A stretch of DNA of 55,470 nucleotides from Candidatus Kuenenia stuttgartensis (GTDB lineage Bacteria; Planctomycetota; Planctomycetia; Planctomycetales; Planctomycetaceae): NCBI GenBank assembly GCA_945904015.1, contig CAMDPK010000023.1, forward strand, positions 1 to 55,470, written 5' to 3'. How positions within the stretch are numbered: position 1 is the stretch's first letter; every line of letters starts with the position of its first letter. Position numbers and translations under genes: made by a program. Of this stretch, positions 17,637 to 26,148 are shown one piece after another. The notes beneath the pieces are model-generated. The model ran no database searches. It saw only the letters and a program-made list of their open reading frames with translations, and was not told where the DNA came from.

Positions 17637-18524
17637 TCAAACACTCTCTTCACAGATCGCGGCCACATCGACAGACACGCCCACCGAATGTTGTTCGCCC
17701 CCCAGGATCACGCCCTTCAACGGGCTGACATCCTCGAAGTCGCGGCCCCAGCCGAGCACCAGATGTTTGTCCGACGGCTGCACGTTGTTGGTCGGATCGA
17801 CATCCAGCCAACCGCTGTCCGGGCCATAGACCGAGACCCAGGCATGTGTCGCATCGGCTCCAATGAGGCGCGGCTTGCCGGGTTGTGGAGTCGTCCGCAA
17901 ATACCCGCTGACGTATCGCGCGGCCAGACCCAGCGAACGCAGGCAGGCGATCTGCAAGTGAGAAAAATCTTGGCAGACGCCACGACGCTGCTGGAACACT
18001 TCACTGATCGGCGTCGCAACCGTGGTGGATTTCGGATCGTATTCAAAGTCGCGGTGAATCCGCTCGGTGAGTTCCAGTACCGCCTCGAACAGCGGCCGGC
18101 CCGGAGCGAACGAGGGACGTGCGTAGTTGGCCAAGTCGCCACTGAAGGGCACATGCCGTGACGGAAACGCGAATTGATACGCCTCCAAGCTGGCGGCATC
18201 GCGGCTGGTTCGCAGCCGATCGCGGACGGCCTCCCACCCGGGAGTCTGTTGGGGATCGACAGCCGCTCGCGGAGAGACCTCGACTTCGTGGCTGGCCGTG
18301 ATGCACAGTTTGCGATGCGGTTCTTGCACCGAGAAAAACGTGAGCTGGTTGCCGAAGTAATCCGCGCGGGACGACAGCACCGCCGGCTGCGGCTGAATCA
18401 ACAGGATCGTCTGCCGACAGTGTTGCTCGGCGGTCTCGCGCGGCGTCAGATGCGCCAGGTTCTGGCACAACGTCACCGACGCCGAATACTCATAAGTCGT
18501 GGTGTGATTGATTTGATAGAGCAT
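17637..18524 (-). CDS. Transglutaminase-like cysteine peptidase family protein
   Basis: The 295-residue protein has an N-terminal bacterial transglutaminase-like beta domain (MLYQINHTTTYEYSASVTLC, HLTPRETAEQHC). The papain-like core follows, with a complete triad: Cys184 in RRGVCQDFSHL, His227 in ADATHAWV and Asp243 in DVDPTNN. FVSGYLRT-like (YVSGYLRT) and GPDSGWLDVDPTN segments are standard. Such proteins may act as proteases or amide-forming enzymes. In alpha-E/ATP-grasp clusters they are thought to process the product or substrate. It lies downstream of the ATP-grasp/alpha-E fusion gene on the same strand, with a palindromic element in the 128-base gap. No clear Shine-Dalgarno precedes the ATG. 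Confidence 0.92.
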   Translation of the reverse strand: MLYQINHTTTYEYSASVTLCQNLAHLTPRETAEQHCRQTILLIQPQPAVLSSRADYFGNQLTFFSVQEPHRKLCITASHEVEVSPRAAVDPQQTPGWEAVRDRLRTSRDAASLEAYQFAFPSRHVPFSGDLANYARPSFAPGRPLFEAVLELTERIHRDFEYDPKSTTVATPISEVFQQRRGVCQDFSHLQIACLRSLGLAARYVSGYLRTTPQPGKPRLIGADATHAWVSVYGPDSGWLDVDPTNNVQPSDKHLVLGWGRDFEDVSPLKGVILGGEQHSVGVSVDVAAICEESV

Positions 18525-18533
18525 GATTGTGTG

Positions 18534-18644
18534 AACGTAGCCGTCATCGCTCCGCGTGACGAGCCGAGCGTCTCAAGACGCCAGCTTCGGATTGAAGGTC
18601 GGTGAAGCGTTCGGCTCGTCACGCGGAGCGATGACGGCTACGTT
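18534..18644. repeat. REPIN-like palindromic element, family C
   Basis: The arms AACGTAGCCGTCATCGCTCC and the complement at the right end extend for about 34 bases and contain GTAG plus a hairpin. The element is 111 bases long. It lies between the fusion gene and the transglutaminase start. A diverged copy is inside the UvrA-like gene at 50823-50938. Confidence 0.9.
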
Positions 18645-18652
18645 GTCGTTCG

Positions 18653-21289
18653 TCATTCGTGATTCGTTCCTAAATGTCGCGAGGTTTGCAGATGGCTGAG
18701 ATACGCCTGCGTCAGTGCGTCCGACAATGCCGGCAGGTTGGCGCTCAGGCGGTCGAGTAACTCTTGCAGAAGCGGTCGTTGACCGGACTCGTCAGGTTGA
18801 GCAAGTCGTTCGGCATCGGCCAGGCGAAGCTCGGTGAGTGACGAGAGCATCAGCCTTTGCTCAGGACTGCGGCGAGTCTGCACGCTCGTGTCGCGCGGCA
18901 GGAAGTCAACGTCGTCGGCGAGCGCCGCGAACTGAAAGACCAGCGAACGCGGATTGGTTTCGTCGGCCAGCAGCAAGTCCAAGACTGCGGCGGCTTGCAC
19001 GCTTCCTTGATAGCGGCGGCGATAGGTCATCGAGCTGTCGGCCACTTGCAGCACCGCCTCCAGGAGTGGGCCTTCGGGATTGCTCACCGTGCTCAGCGTG
19101 CTGCGCAGCAACTTGATCGTGTGGGCTGCCCGCTCCAACTTGCGTCCCATGTCGAGGAATCGCCAGCCGGCGCTGCGTGTCATGCTCTCGACCGCCAGCC
19201 CGCCGAACGCGGCCAGCGTGATGACGACTCGGTCGAGCAAATCCAGCTCGTCGCTGAGCGTGCGATGGATGGTGCTGTCCGCCTCAGTAACCCGACGCGT
19301 CAGCGAGGGGTTTTCCGTCGCACTCCCTCGCTCACGCGTCGGGTTACTTTGAGCGAACCGCTGATCGCCGCGTAACGACGACAGATCACCCAGCACGCGC
19401 CACATGTCGTTCGAGATGCGATCGCGCACGGTTGCCGCAAGCTGCCACAGCATGTTGACCGTCGAGGCCAAGCTGCCGGCTCGTTGGGTCTCGTGGATCA
19501 CCGCCGACAATTCGTCCTCCGGCGCGGGTAGATGCAGTTCGGCTCCATCACCGACGAAGCCGGGGAAGCAATCGCTCATGAACGTGACGGCTCGCAACAG
19601 CGTCGGCATTTCGAGAGCTTCCGCGAGGCCCGTCGTTTCCGTCAGTCGCACGAGCACGCCGCGCAGCAGCCGAGTCAGTCCCTCGGCCCGTTCGACGTAG
19701 CGACCGAGCCAATACAAGTTGTCGGCGACGCGGCTGGGCAGATCGCTGCCGCCGCGTGTGATCTCCAGCGGCGAGCCGCCGGGGCCGAGCAGCGTCAACT
19801 GATGCACCGGCCCGTCGGACAAGACCCAGGTGTCTTTGCTCCCGCCGCCGCGCTGCATCGAGACGACCATCGTGTCGGCCGAGGCGCTGACGCGAGTCAA
19901 ACCGCCCGGCATCATTGCAAACGAATCCTCGTGCGCGGCGAGGTACGTCCGCAGCACCAAGTGCCGGGGTTGAAGCTGATCACCTACCAGAACCGGTGCG
20001 GTCGACAGCCGCAACCGATGCTCGCCGACGTAGTCTTGCGGCCGAGCTCGAATCTTCGCCGCGAGTTCTTCACGCTGCTCGCGAGTCAGTTCGTCGCCGA
20101 AGATCGGTTCCAGGCGAATGCTGGCCAGAGCCGGCTTGATCACCATGTCGCGCAGATGCGAGAGCACATGATCGAGCGAGCGCGGCTCACCACACCACCA
20201 CGTCGGCACAGACGACAACTTCAATTCTTCGCCGAGCAAGAATTGGCACAACCCCGGCAGGAACGCCAACAGCGCGGGCGTTTCGAGCAAGCCCGTGCCC
20301 AGCGCATTCGCGACCGCGACGTTCCCCGCATGGACCGCTTGCACGAGTCCGGGCACTCCGAGAAACGAATCGGGCCGCAGTTCGAGCGGGTCGCAAAAGT
20401 CATCGTCGAGCCGCCGCAGAATCACATCCACCGGCTGCAACGCGCCGAGCACTTTCAAGTACACCCGATTGTCCCGCACCGTCAGGTCGCCACCTTCCAC
20501 GAGCGTGTAGCCGAGATACCGCGCGAGATAAGCGTGCTCAAAGTACGTTTCGTTGTACGGGCCGGGGGTGAGCAACACGATGCGGGGATTGTCTCGATTG
20601 TGCGGCGCGATCGCTCGCAACGTGTCTTGCAGCGTGCGAAAGAACAACGCCAATCGTTGCACACGACAGTCGCGAAACGCATCGGGCAACACGCGCGACA
20701 GCACCAGCCGATTCTCCAGCGCGTAGCCCGCACCCGATGGCGACTGCGTGCGATCGCCGAGCACACAAAACGCTCCGTCCGCCGAACGGCCGATGTTCGC
20801 CGCGTACAAATGCAGTCGCCGATTGTTCGGCCAACGAATCCCATGACACGGCCGCAAGAAGGCCGGATTCGGGAAGACCACCTCCGGCGGCAAGTAGCCT
20901 TCGGACAGACATCGCTGCGGCCCATAAAGATCTTGTCCCAACGCTTCCAACAATCGGCCACGCTGGATGAGTCCCGCTTCGAGCGACTTCGCATCGCCCG
21001 ACGAAATCAGCAGCGGAATCGGATCAAGCTGCCACGGCCGCTCCATCCCGCGGGGGTCGCCATACACGTTGTAAGTGACGCCGTTCTCGCGAATCAGATG
21101 CTGAGCCTCTTCCCAACGCCGAGTCAGTTCCGGCAGGCCGAGTTGATCGAGCGAATCGAGAAAGCCTTGCCAGTGCGGATGAACCTCGCCGTGCGGATCG
21201 AAGACCTCGTCAGTCGCACCGAGCGCCGGAACATACCCCAGCCAATTCGCCGTCGGAGGAAGACGCGAACTCTGACTCTGGCTTTGCAT
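18653..21289 (-). CDS. Circularly permuted ATP-grasp / alpha-E fusion protein
   Basis: The 878-residue protein joins two families that are separate genes at 11869-14464. Residues about 1-500 are the ATP-grasp part (QDLYGPQRCLSEGYLPPEVV, VLGDRTQSPSGAGYALENRL, VLLTPGPYNETYFEHAYLAR, MPGGLTRVSASADTMVVSMQ). Residues about 530-870 are the alpha-E part (LPSRVADNLYWLGRYVERAEGLTRLL, GRKLERAAHTIKLLRS). In the alpha-E half, SNPTRERG...SLTRRVT is a 21-codon in-frame palindromic element at 19286-19348. I placed the start at the ATG at 21289 (MQSQSQSSRLPPTANWLGYV); upstream codons to 21439 run into another palindromic element. The C-terminus sits 8 bases from a further element. The gene is between the DUF2126 gene and the transglutaminase gene on one strand. 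Confidence 0.92.
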   Translation of the reverse strand: MQSQSQSSRLPPTANWLGYVPALGATDEVFDPHGEVHPHWQGFLDSLDQLGLPELTRRWEEAQHLIRENGVTYNVYGDPRGMERPWQLDPIPLLISSGDAKSLEAGLIQRGRLLEALGQDLYGPQRCLSEGYLPPEVVFPNPAFLRPCHGIRWPNNRRLHLYAANIGRSADGAFCVLGDRTQSPSGAGYALENRLVLSRVLPDAFRDCRVQRLALFFRTLQDTLRAIAPHNRDNPRIVLLTPGPYNETYFEHAYLARYLGYTLVEGGDLTVRDNRVYLKVLGALQPVDVILRRLDDDFCDPLELRPDSFLGVPGLVQAVHAGNVAVANALGTGLLETPALLAFLPGLCQFLLGEELKLSSVPTWWCGEPRSLDHVLSHLRDMVIKPALASIRLEPIFGDELTREQREELAAKIRARPQDYVGEHRLRLSTAPVLVGDQLQPRHLVLRTYLAAHEDSFAMMPGGLTRVSASADTMVVSMQRGGGSKDTWVLSDGPVHQLTLLGPGGSPLEITRGGSDLPSRVADNLYWLGRYVERAEGLTRLLRGVLVRLTETTGLAEALEMPTLLRAVTFMSDCFPGFVGDGAELHLPAPEDELSAVIHETQRAGSLASTVNMLWQLAATVRDRISNDMWRVLGDLSSLRGDQRFAQSNPTRERGSATENPSLTRRVTEADSTIHRTLSDELDLLDRVVITLAAFGGLAVESMTRSAGWRFLDMGRKLERAAHTIKLLRSTLSTVSNPEGPLLEAVLQVADSSMTYRRRYQGSVQAAAVLDLLLADETNPRSLVFQFAALADDVDFLPRDTSVQTRRSPEQRLMLSSLTELRLADAERLAQPDESGQRPLLQELLDRLSANLPALSDALTQAYLSHLQTSRHLGTNHE
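19286..19348. repeat. REPIN-like palindromic element, family B, in frame inside the fusion gene
   Basis: The inverted arms AGTAACCCGACGCGTCAGCG and the complement ending GGGTTACT span 63 bases. They are read as 21 sense codons (SNPTRERG...LTRRVT). This is the same family as the intergenic copies at 12923, 17534 and 45797, here with a spacer of only about 15 bases. Confidence 0.92.
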
Positions 21290-21357
21290 TGCCGACTGAT
21301 TCCAATTCGCCGTCGTCACCAATTGTGCTCTCCGACTCGACGCTCGTCTGACTTGCC

Positions 21358-21464
21358 TGGCCGATTGCCGTCGGCCGATGGCCGTTAGCCGTGATACCGT
21401 TTTCGTGATTTCAAAAACGGTATCACGGCGTTCGGCCATCGGCTGACGGCGTTCGGCCGAAAGC
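21358..21464. repeat. REPIN-like palindromic element, family K
   Basis: Nested imperfect palindromes comprise GCCGATGGCC-type arms around a central GATACCGTTTT...AAAACGGTATC hairpin. The element overlaps the end of the DUF2126 gene: the stop at 21423-21425 and the preceding codons (FGRTPSADGRTP) belong to it. Its right half is upstream of the fusion gene start. Confidence 0.75.
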
Positions 21465-24400
21465 CAGTCTAGGAGATTTCAATGGAGACGGAACAGCCGA
21501 TGTCGCGGCGAAGACCGAGTCGGCCAACGACGCAGCGGCAACTTGCGGAATGGGCGGTTTGCGCAGGTCGAGCGTCAACGGAAACTCCGGATGAATCTCC
21601 AGCGGCGCGGCTTTCCAGGCGTTCGGCGTGTGGCCGAACGGGAAGAACCGCGAGTGTCGCCGCGTCTCCGCTTCGGCTCCGTTGATCGGAAATGTGTCAT
21701 AACCGCGGCCACCGGGGTGTGAGACGTGATATTGGCAGCCGCCGATCGAGCGGCCGTTCCACGAGTCGTACACGTCGAAAATCAACGGCGTGTGAACGGG
21801 AATCGTCGGATGTAGACACGACGGCGGTTGCCAAGCTCGATAGCGCACACCGGCGACGAACTCGCCGATCGTCCCCGTCGAACGGAGCGGCACGCGCTGT
21901 CCGTTGCAGGTGACGATGTGCCGAGCATCTGTCAGCCCGCGCACTTTGACCTCGATCCGCTCGAGCGACGAATCGACGTACCGCGCTGTGCCACCGGGAC
22001 CGGATTCTTCGCCGAGCACATGCCACGGTTCGATCGCCTGTCGCAGGACCAACTCCACGCCGTGATGAATCACGCTGCCGAGCAACGGACAACGAAACTC
22101 GATGTGCGCGTCGAACCACGCTCGGTCGAAGGGGAAGCCGGCATCGTCCAGTTCGTGCAGCAAGTCCGACAAATCTTGTTCGATGAAGTGCGGAAGCAGG
22201 AAGCGATCGTGCAACTCAGTTCCCCAACGAGCCAGCTTGTGCTTGTACGGCGTCTCCCAGAAGCGAGCGATCAACGCTCGCAGCAGCAGTTGTTGGACGA
22301 GACTCATCCGCGCGTGCGGCGGCATCTCGAATGCTCGGAGTTCGACCAGTCCGCGCCGGCCGTCGTCGCTGTCAGGCGTGTAGAGCTTGTCGATGCAGAA
22401 CTCGGCCCGATGCGTGTTGCCGGTGACGTCGGTCAGCAGATGCCGGAAGACGCGATCGACCAGCCACGGCGGACAGCCACCGTCATCGGGAATCTGCTGG
22501 AACGCAATCTCCATTTCATAAAGGCTGTCGTTGCGAGCCTCGTCGATGCGCGGAGCCTGACTCGTCGGCCCGACGAACATGGACGAAAACAAATACGACA
22601 GCGACGGATGATTGTGCCAGCAGGCGATCAAACTGCGGAGCAAGTCCGGCCGCCGCAGAATCGGACTGTCCGCCGGCGTCGGCCCGCCGATGACGATGTG
22701 ATTGCCGCCGCCCGTCCCGCAGTGCCGGCCATCGAGCATGAACTTCTCAGTGCTCAGCCGCGTCAGCCGCGCCTCTTCGTAAACCGTGTTCGTCAGCTCC
22801 ACGAGTTCTTGCCAGTTGTGCGACGGCTGCGTGTTGACTTCGATCACGCCGGGATCGGGAGTAATCTGAAAATGTTTCAGTCGATGATCCGACGGCGGCT
22901 TGTAGCCCTCGAGGAGGACCGGCATCTTGAGTTCCGCCGCCGTCGCTTCGATGGCCGCGACCAGTTCAAGGTAATCCTCCAACGTCTCAGCCGGAGGTAT
23001 GAAGACGTGCAACCGCCCCTCTCGCGGTTCAACGCACAATGCGGTGCGGACGAGAACGTGGGGCAGGTTTTCAACCTGCCCGTCCGATGGGCTCAATCGC
23101 TTCGAGACGGGCAGGTTGAAAACCTGCCCCACGATTCGCGGCAACGGCTCGCGCGGCGCGAACGTGCTTCTCTCAACGATCTGACGACGATCCTCCTTAG
23201 CCTCCCACGGCAGCGAATCGAGCGGCAGCCGATAGCCCATCGACGAATCGCCGGGGATCAAAAACAGATGCTCGTGACGCAAGGACCAATGACAGCTTTC
23301 CCAAGCCGTTTCCTCGTGCCGCAGCGGCAGCATGTAACCGACAACGTGCTTCAAGCCTTGTTCAAACACCTTTGATAATCGGCGACGCTCTTCCGGATCT
23401 TCGAGTTTGTTCTGCAACGGATCGACGTTGACCGGCAATTGCCGTTCTCGCCACAGGTGATACCAAGCGTCTTCGTAGCCGGGCAGACAGAACTCGCGAT
23501 CGACTCCGAGCCGTTCGGCCAGCCGCGTGATGAAGCTGCGAGCCGACTCGGACGAGAATCCGTAATCCCGGTCCATGTCGGCGAAGAGTGATTGATCCTC
23601 CCACAGTGGCTCGCCATCAGGCCGCCAGTAGCAGCCGAACGCCCAACGCGGCAGTTGCTCGCCGGGATACCACTTGCCTTGTCCATGAAACAGCAGCGCG
23701 CCTTTTGCAAATTTGGTTTTCAGCCGCTGCAACAACTCGCCCGCCTGTTTGCGTTTGGTCGGGCCGAGCGCGGCCATGTTCCATTCGGGAGCGTCTCGCT
23801 CGTCGATCGACACGAACGTCGGTTCGCCCCCCATCGTCAGCCGCACGTCCAGCGTTTCGAGTTCCTCGTCGATGCGTCGCCCCAAGGCGTCGATCGACTC
23901 CCATTGCTCCTCCGAGTACGGCTTCGTCACGCGTGTGTGTTCGACGATGCGCGTGACCGACATCTCGAACGCGAACTCTTCGCGAACTTTCTCGCCGTTG
24001 CCCTTCGAGCTTTCTGGTGTAAACGCAAACGATCCGGTGACGGCCGCCGCCGAGGTCGGTTCCGCCGCGCACGCCAGCGGGATGTGTCCTTCGCTGGCCA
24101 TCAGCCCAGAGGTCGGATCGAGTCCAATCCAACCGGCTCCCGGCAAGTACACCTCGGCCCAGGCATGCAGATCACAGAAGTCGGCGGTCGGTCCCGACGG
24201 CCCATCTAGCGCGGGCACGTCGGAAACCAACTGAATCAAGTAGCCGGAGACGAACCGCGCCGCGAGTCCGAGTTGTCGCAGCACCTGCACCATCAGCCAG
24301 GCCGAATCGCGACACGACCCGCAACCCAGCGTCAGCGTTTCTTCGGGAGTCTGCACTCCCGGCTCCATGCGGATGAGATATCGAATCTCGCTCTGCAACC

Positions 24401-24851
24401 GCTGATTGATCGTCACGAGAAAATCGTTGGTGAGACACCCGTCTCGACGCAGCGATTGCACCAACTCTGTGAGCTTCGGCCCGGCCGGCAGCGTTTCGAG
24501 ATACGGCACCAATTCGCGAGCCAGCGCCGCGTCGTACACGAACGGGAACTTCTCGGCGCTCGGTTCGACGAAGAAGTCGAACGGATTGATCGCCGTCATC
24601 TCCACGACCAGATCGACTTCCACCTTCAGCGACCGCGCCTCCTGCTGAAACACCAGCCGCGCGAGATAATTGCTGTACGGGTCTTACTGCCAATTCAGAA
24701 AATTCTCGCTCGGTTCGACCCGCAGCGAGTAGCTGACGATCGGCGTGCGGCAATGTGGAGCCGGCCGCAACCGCACCACATGCGGCTGCAACGTGACCAA
24801 CCGGTCGTAGCGATATTCGGTCTTATGATTCAGAGCCACTCGGATCGCCAT
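21423..24851 (-). pseudogene. Large transglutaminase-DUF2126 protein gene with an in-frame TAA
   Basis: The frame from the ATG at 24851 encodes a transglutaminase N-terminal domain (MAIRVALNHKTEYRYDRLVT). It is stopped after 55 codons by TAA at 24684-24686 (NWQ-stop-DPYSNYLARL), and the same frame then continues for over 1080 codons. Homologues typically read NWQQDP, so a C-to-T change of CAA is the likely cause. The rest is intact: a transglutaminase core (GCGSCRDSAWLMVQ, DLHAWAEVYLPGAGW, DPTSG), then the DUF2126 region (TMGGEPTFVSIDERDAPEWN, HGQGKWYPGEQLPRWAFGCY, GRHCGTGGGNHIVIGGPT). A 25-codon palindromic element is in frame at 23057-23133, and the C-terminus is element-derived. The gene may be a recent nonsense allele, a read error, or be translated from an internal GTG near 24653. 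AGGTGGGAC precedes the ATG. Confidence 0.85.
23057..23133. repeat. REPIN-like palindromic element, family A, in frame inside the DUF2126 gene
   Basis: The inverted arms GTGGGGCAGGTTTTCAACCT and complement total 77 bases. They are translated as about 25 sense codons (VGQVFNLP...DGQVENLPH), falling between the LPRI and LVRTALCVEPREG segments. The arms differ by only one or two bases from the intergenic copy at 5161-5259. Confidence 0.92.
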
Positions 24852-24887
24852 GTCCCACCTTCGCGTTGTTGGAAGTCGTTTCAAACC

Positions 24888-24952
24888 GTAGCCACGTTCG
24901 CCAGAACGTGGGTGAACCAACGGCGACCCCACGTTCTGGCGAACGTGGCTAC
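24888..24952. repeat. REPIN-like palindromic element, family H
   Basis: Each arm is GTAG plus the hairpin CCACGTTC-GCCA-GAACGTGG, and the second arm is inverted and ends GGCTAC. It is 65 bases long and lies 37 bases upstream of the DUF2126 gene start, so it is inside its leader or promoter. The rest of 24953-25144 shows no gene. Confidence 0.9.
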
Positions 24953-25144
24953 ACGTTCTTCTTGGCACACCGAGTGCGCAGTTCTCGTTTCGTAGCACGG
25001 GAAGCGAATGCTGTTCCACTCAATCCCGGCCTCTCGACCGGGATTGGAATACAGCGGATCGGCTCAAATCACCACGGAGCCGGCTGCTTTCTCGCCGTTT
25101 CGGATGCTCCGCGACCGCGCAGCCCTGCGTAATCCGAATGCGAC

Positions 25145-26032
25145 CTACGCGACGCTCATCCATTCGAGGAATCGTTTGGCGTAACGATCGAGATTCTCCT
25201 CGCTGCCGCCGCCTCGCAGCGGAGAACACATTTCGTAGGCGACTGCTCCTTGATAGCCGACGTCTCGCAGCGCGGCGAAGAACGAGCGGTAGTCGATGAA
25301 GCCTTCGCCCATCGGAACGGCGCGGATCGCATCCGGTTCCGAGACGTAATTGACGAGGTTCGGCACATAACTGAAACGTGGCCGGCGCACGTAATCGGCA
25401 ACGGTCGTGTGGACGATTCGCGAACCGAGTCGCTTCACGGCCGCGACCAAGTCGGAGCCGTGCAGGGCAGGGGACCACGCATCGAACGCTGCCTGGCAAT
25501 TCGGTTCATCCACGTCGTCGAGCAGATCAGCGAAGCTCTCGAAGTGCGCGGCGGTGTCGTGATGATTCTGCAACGCGAGCGTCACACCGAAGTCGGCGGC
25601 GCGGCGAGACGATTCCTTCAACGACTCAACGCACCAGTTCCAGGCTTGGTCGTAGCCGACGTTGGCTCGGCTGTAGCCGGTGAAGACGCGGACCAGCTTG
25701 CAGCCCAGCGTCGCGGCCAGCTTCGCCAACTGTGTGACATAGAGGATCTGCATCTCGCGCGTGGGGATGTCCGGCCGATCGCTGCCGATCGTGAAGTCGG
25801 TGTATCCCGCGAGACACGCGACCTTCAGGCCGAGTTCGTCGATGCGCCAGCGCAAGCGTTCGGTGGCGACGTTTTCAAAGTCGAGCACCGACAGATGCGG
25901 CCGCTTGGCCATGAGCATCACGCCCTCATAACCCAGCGACCACGCGCGAGTCAGGAAGTCATCGAGGCTCAACCGAGTTTGCCCCGGCCAGACGCCGGCG
26001 TAGCTGACGGAATGCAAAACCGTTTGAAACAT
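25145..26032 (-). CDS. Sugar phosphate isomerase/epimerase-like TIM-barrel protein
   Basis: The 295-residue protein matches the AP-endonuclease-2/xylose-isomerase-like TIM barrel family. YEGVMLMAKRPHLSVLDF lies near the N-terminus, VTLALQNHHDTAAHFES contains the usual HHD metal-site region, and GEGFIDYRSFFAALRDVGYQ and GAVAYEMCSPLRGGGSEENL are near the C-terminus. Such enzymes isomerise or epimerise sugars and inositols with a divalent metal. The ATG at 26032 has AAGGAG at ideal spacing, so it is preferred over the upstream ATG at 26047. The upstream gap to the prepilin peptidase gene holds a palindromic element. No substrate can be assigned. Confidence 0.85.
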   Translation of the reverse strand: MFQTVLHSVSYAGVWPGQTRLSLDDFLTRAWSLGYEGVMLMAKRPHLSVLDFENVATERLRWRIDELGLKVACLAGYTDFTIGSDRPDIPTREMQILYVTQLAKLAATLGCKLVRVFTGYSRANVGYDQAWNWCVESLKESSRRAADFGVTLALQNHHDTAAHFESFADLLDDVDEPNCQAAFDAWSPALHGSDLVAAVKRLGSRIVHTTVADYVRRPRFSYVPNLVNYVSEPDAIRAVPMGEGFIDYRSFFAALRDVGYQGAVAYEMCSPLRGGGSEENLDRYAKRFLEWMSVA

Positions 26033-26056
26033 AGTGGTCTCCTTCATGACTCTTCA

Positions 26057-26134
26057 GGCGAGCGGGGGGTGTTAACCTTCCGAGTCATTTTCCTCAGCCA
26101 CGAAAGCTCGGAGGGTTAACACCCTCCGCTCGCC
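26057..26134. repeat. REPIN-like palindromic element, family F
   Basis: Inverted arms begin GGCGAGCGGGGGGTGTTAAC and end in the near-complement GTTAACACCCTCCGCTCGCC, total 78 bases. It lies between the prepilin peptidase gene end and the isomerase-like start. The family recurs at 39104-39191. Confidence 0.9.
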
Positions 26135-26148
26135 ATGAGTTGAACCAC

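Noticed and set aside
19532..21388. A 618-codon plus-strand open frame opposite the ATP-grasp/alpha-E fusion gene
   Set aside because: It is antisense to a gene with clear domain matches, and its translation is rich in Arg, Gln and His with no domain. It is a high-GC shadow.
21828..23375. A 515-codon plus-strand frame opposite the DUF2126 gene
   Set aside because: It has arginine-rich shadow composition, and the minus strand carries the conserved blocks.
24172..24753. A minus-strand frame spanning the TAA in the DUF2126 gene, considered as a frameshift bypass
   Set aside because: It is in another frame, and its translation does not match the transglutaminase. Both conserved halves are in one frame, so the lesion is a nonsense codon, not a frameshift.
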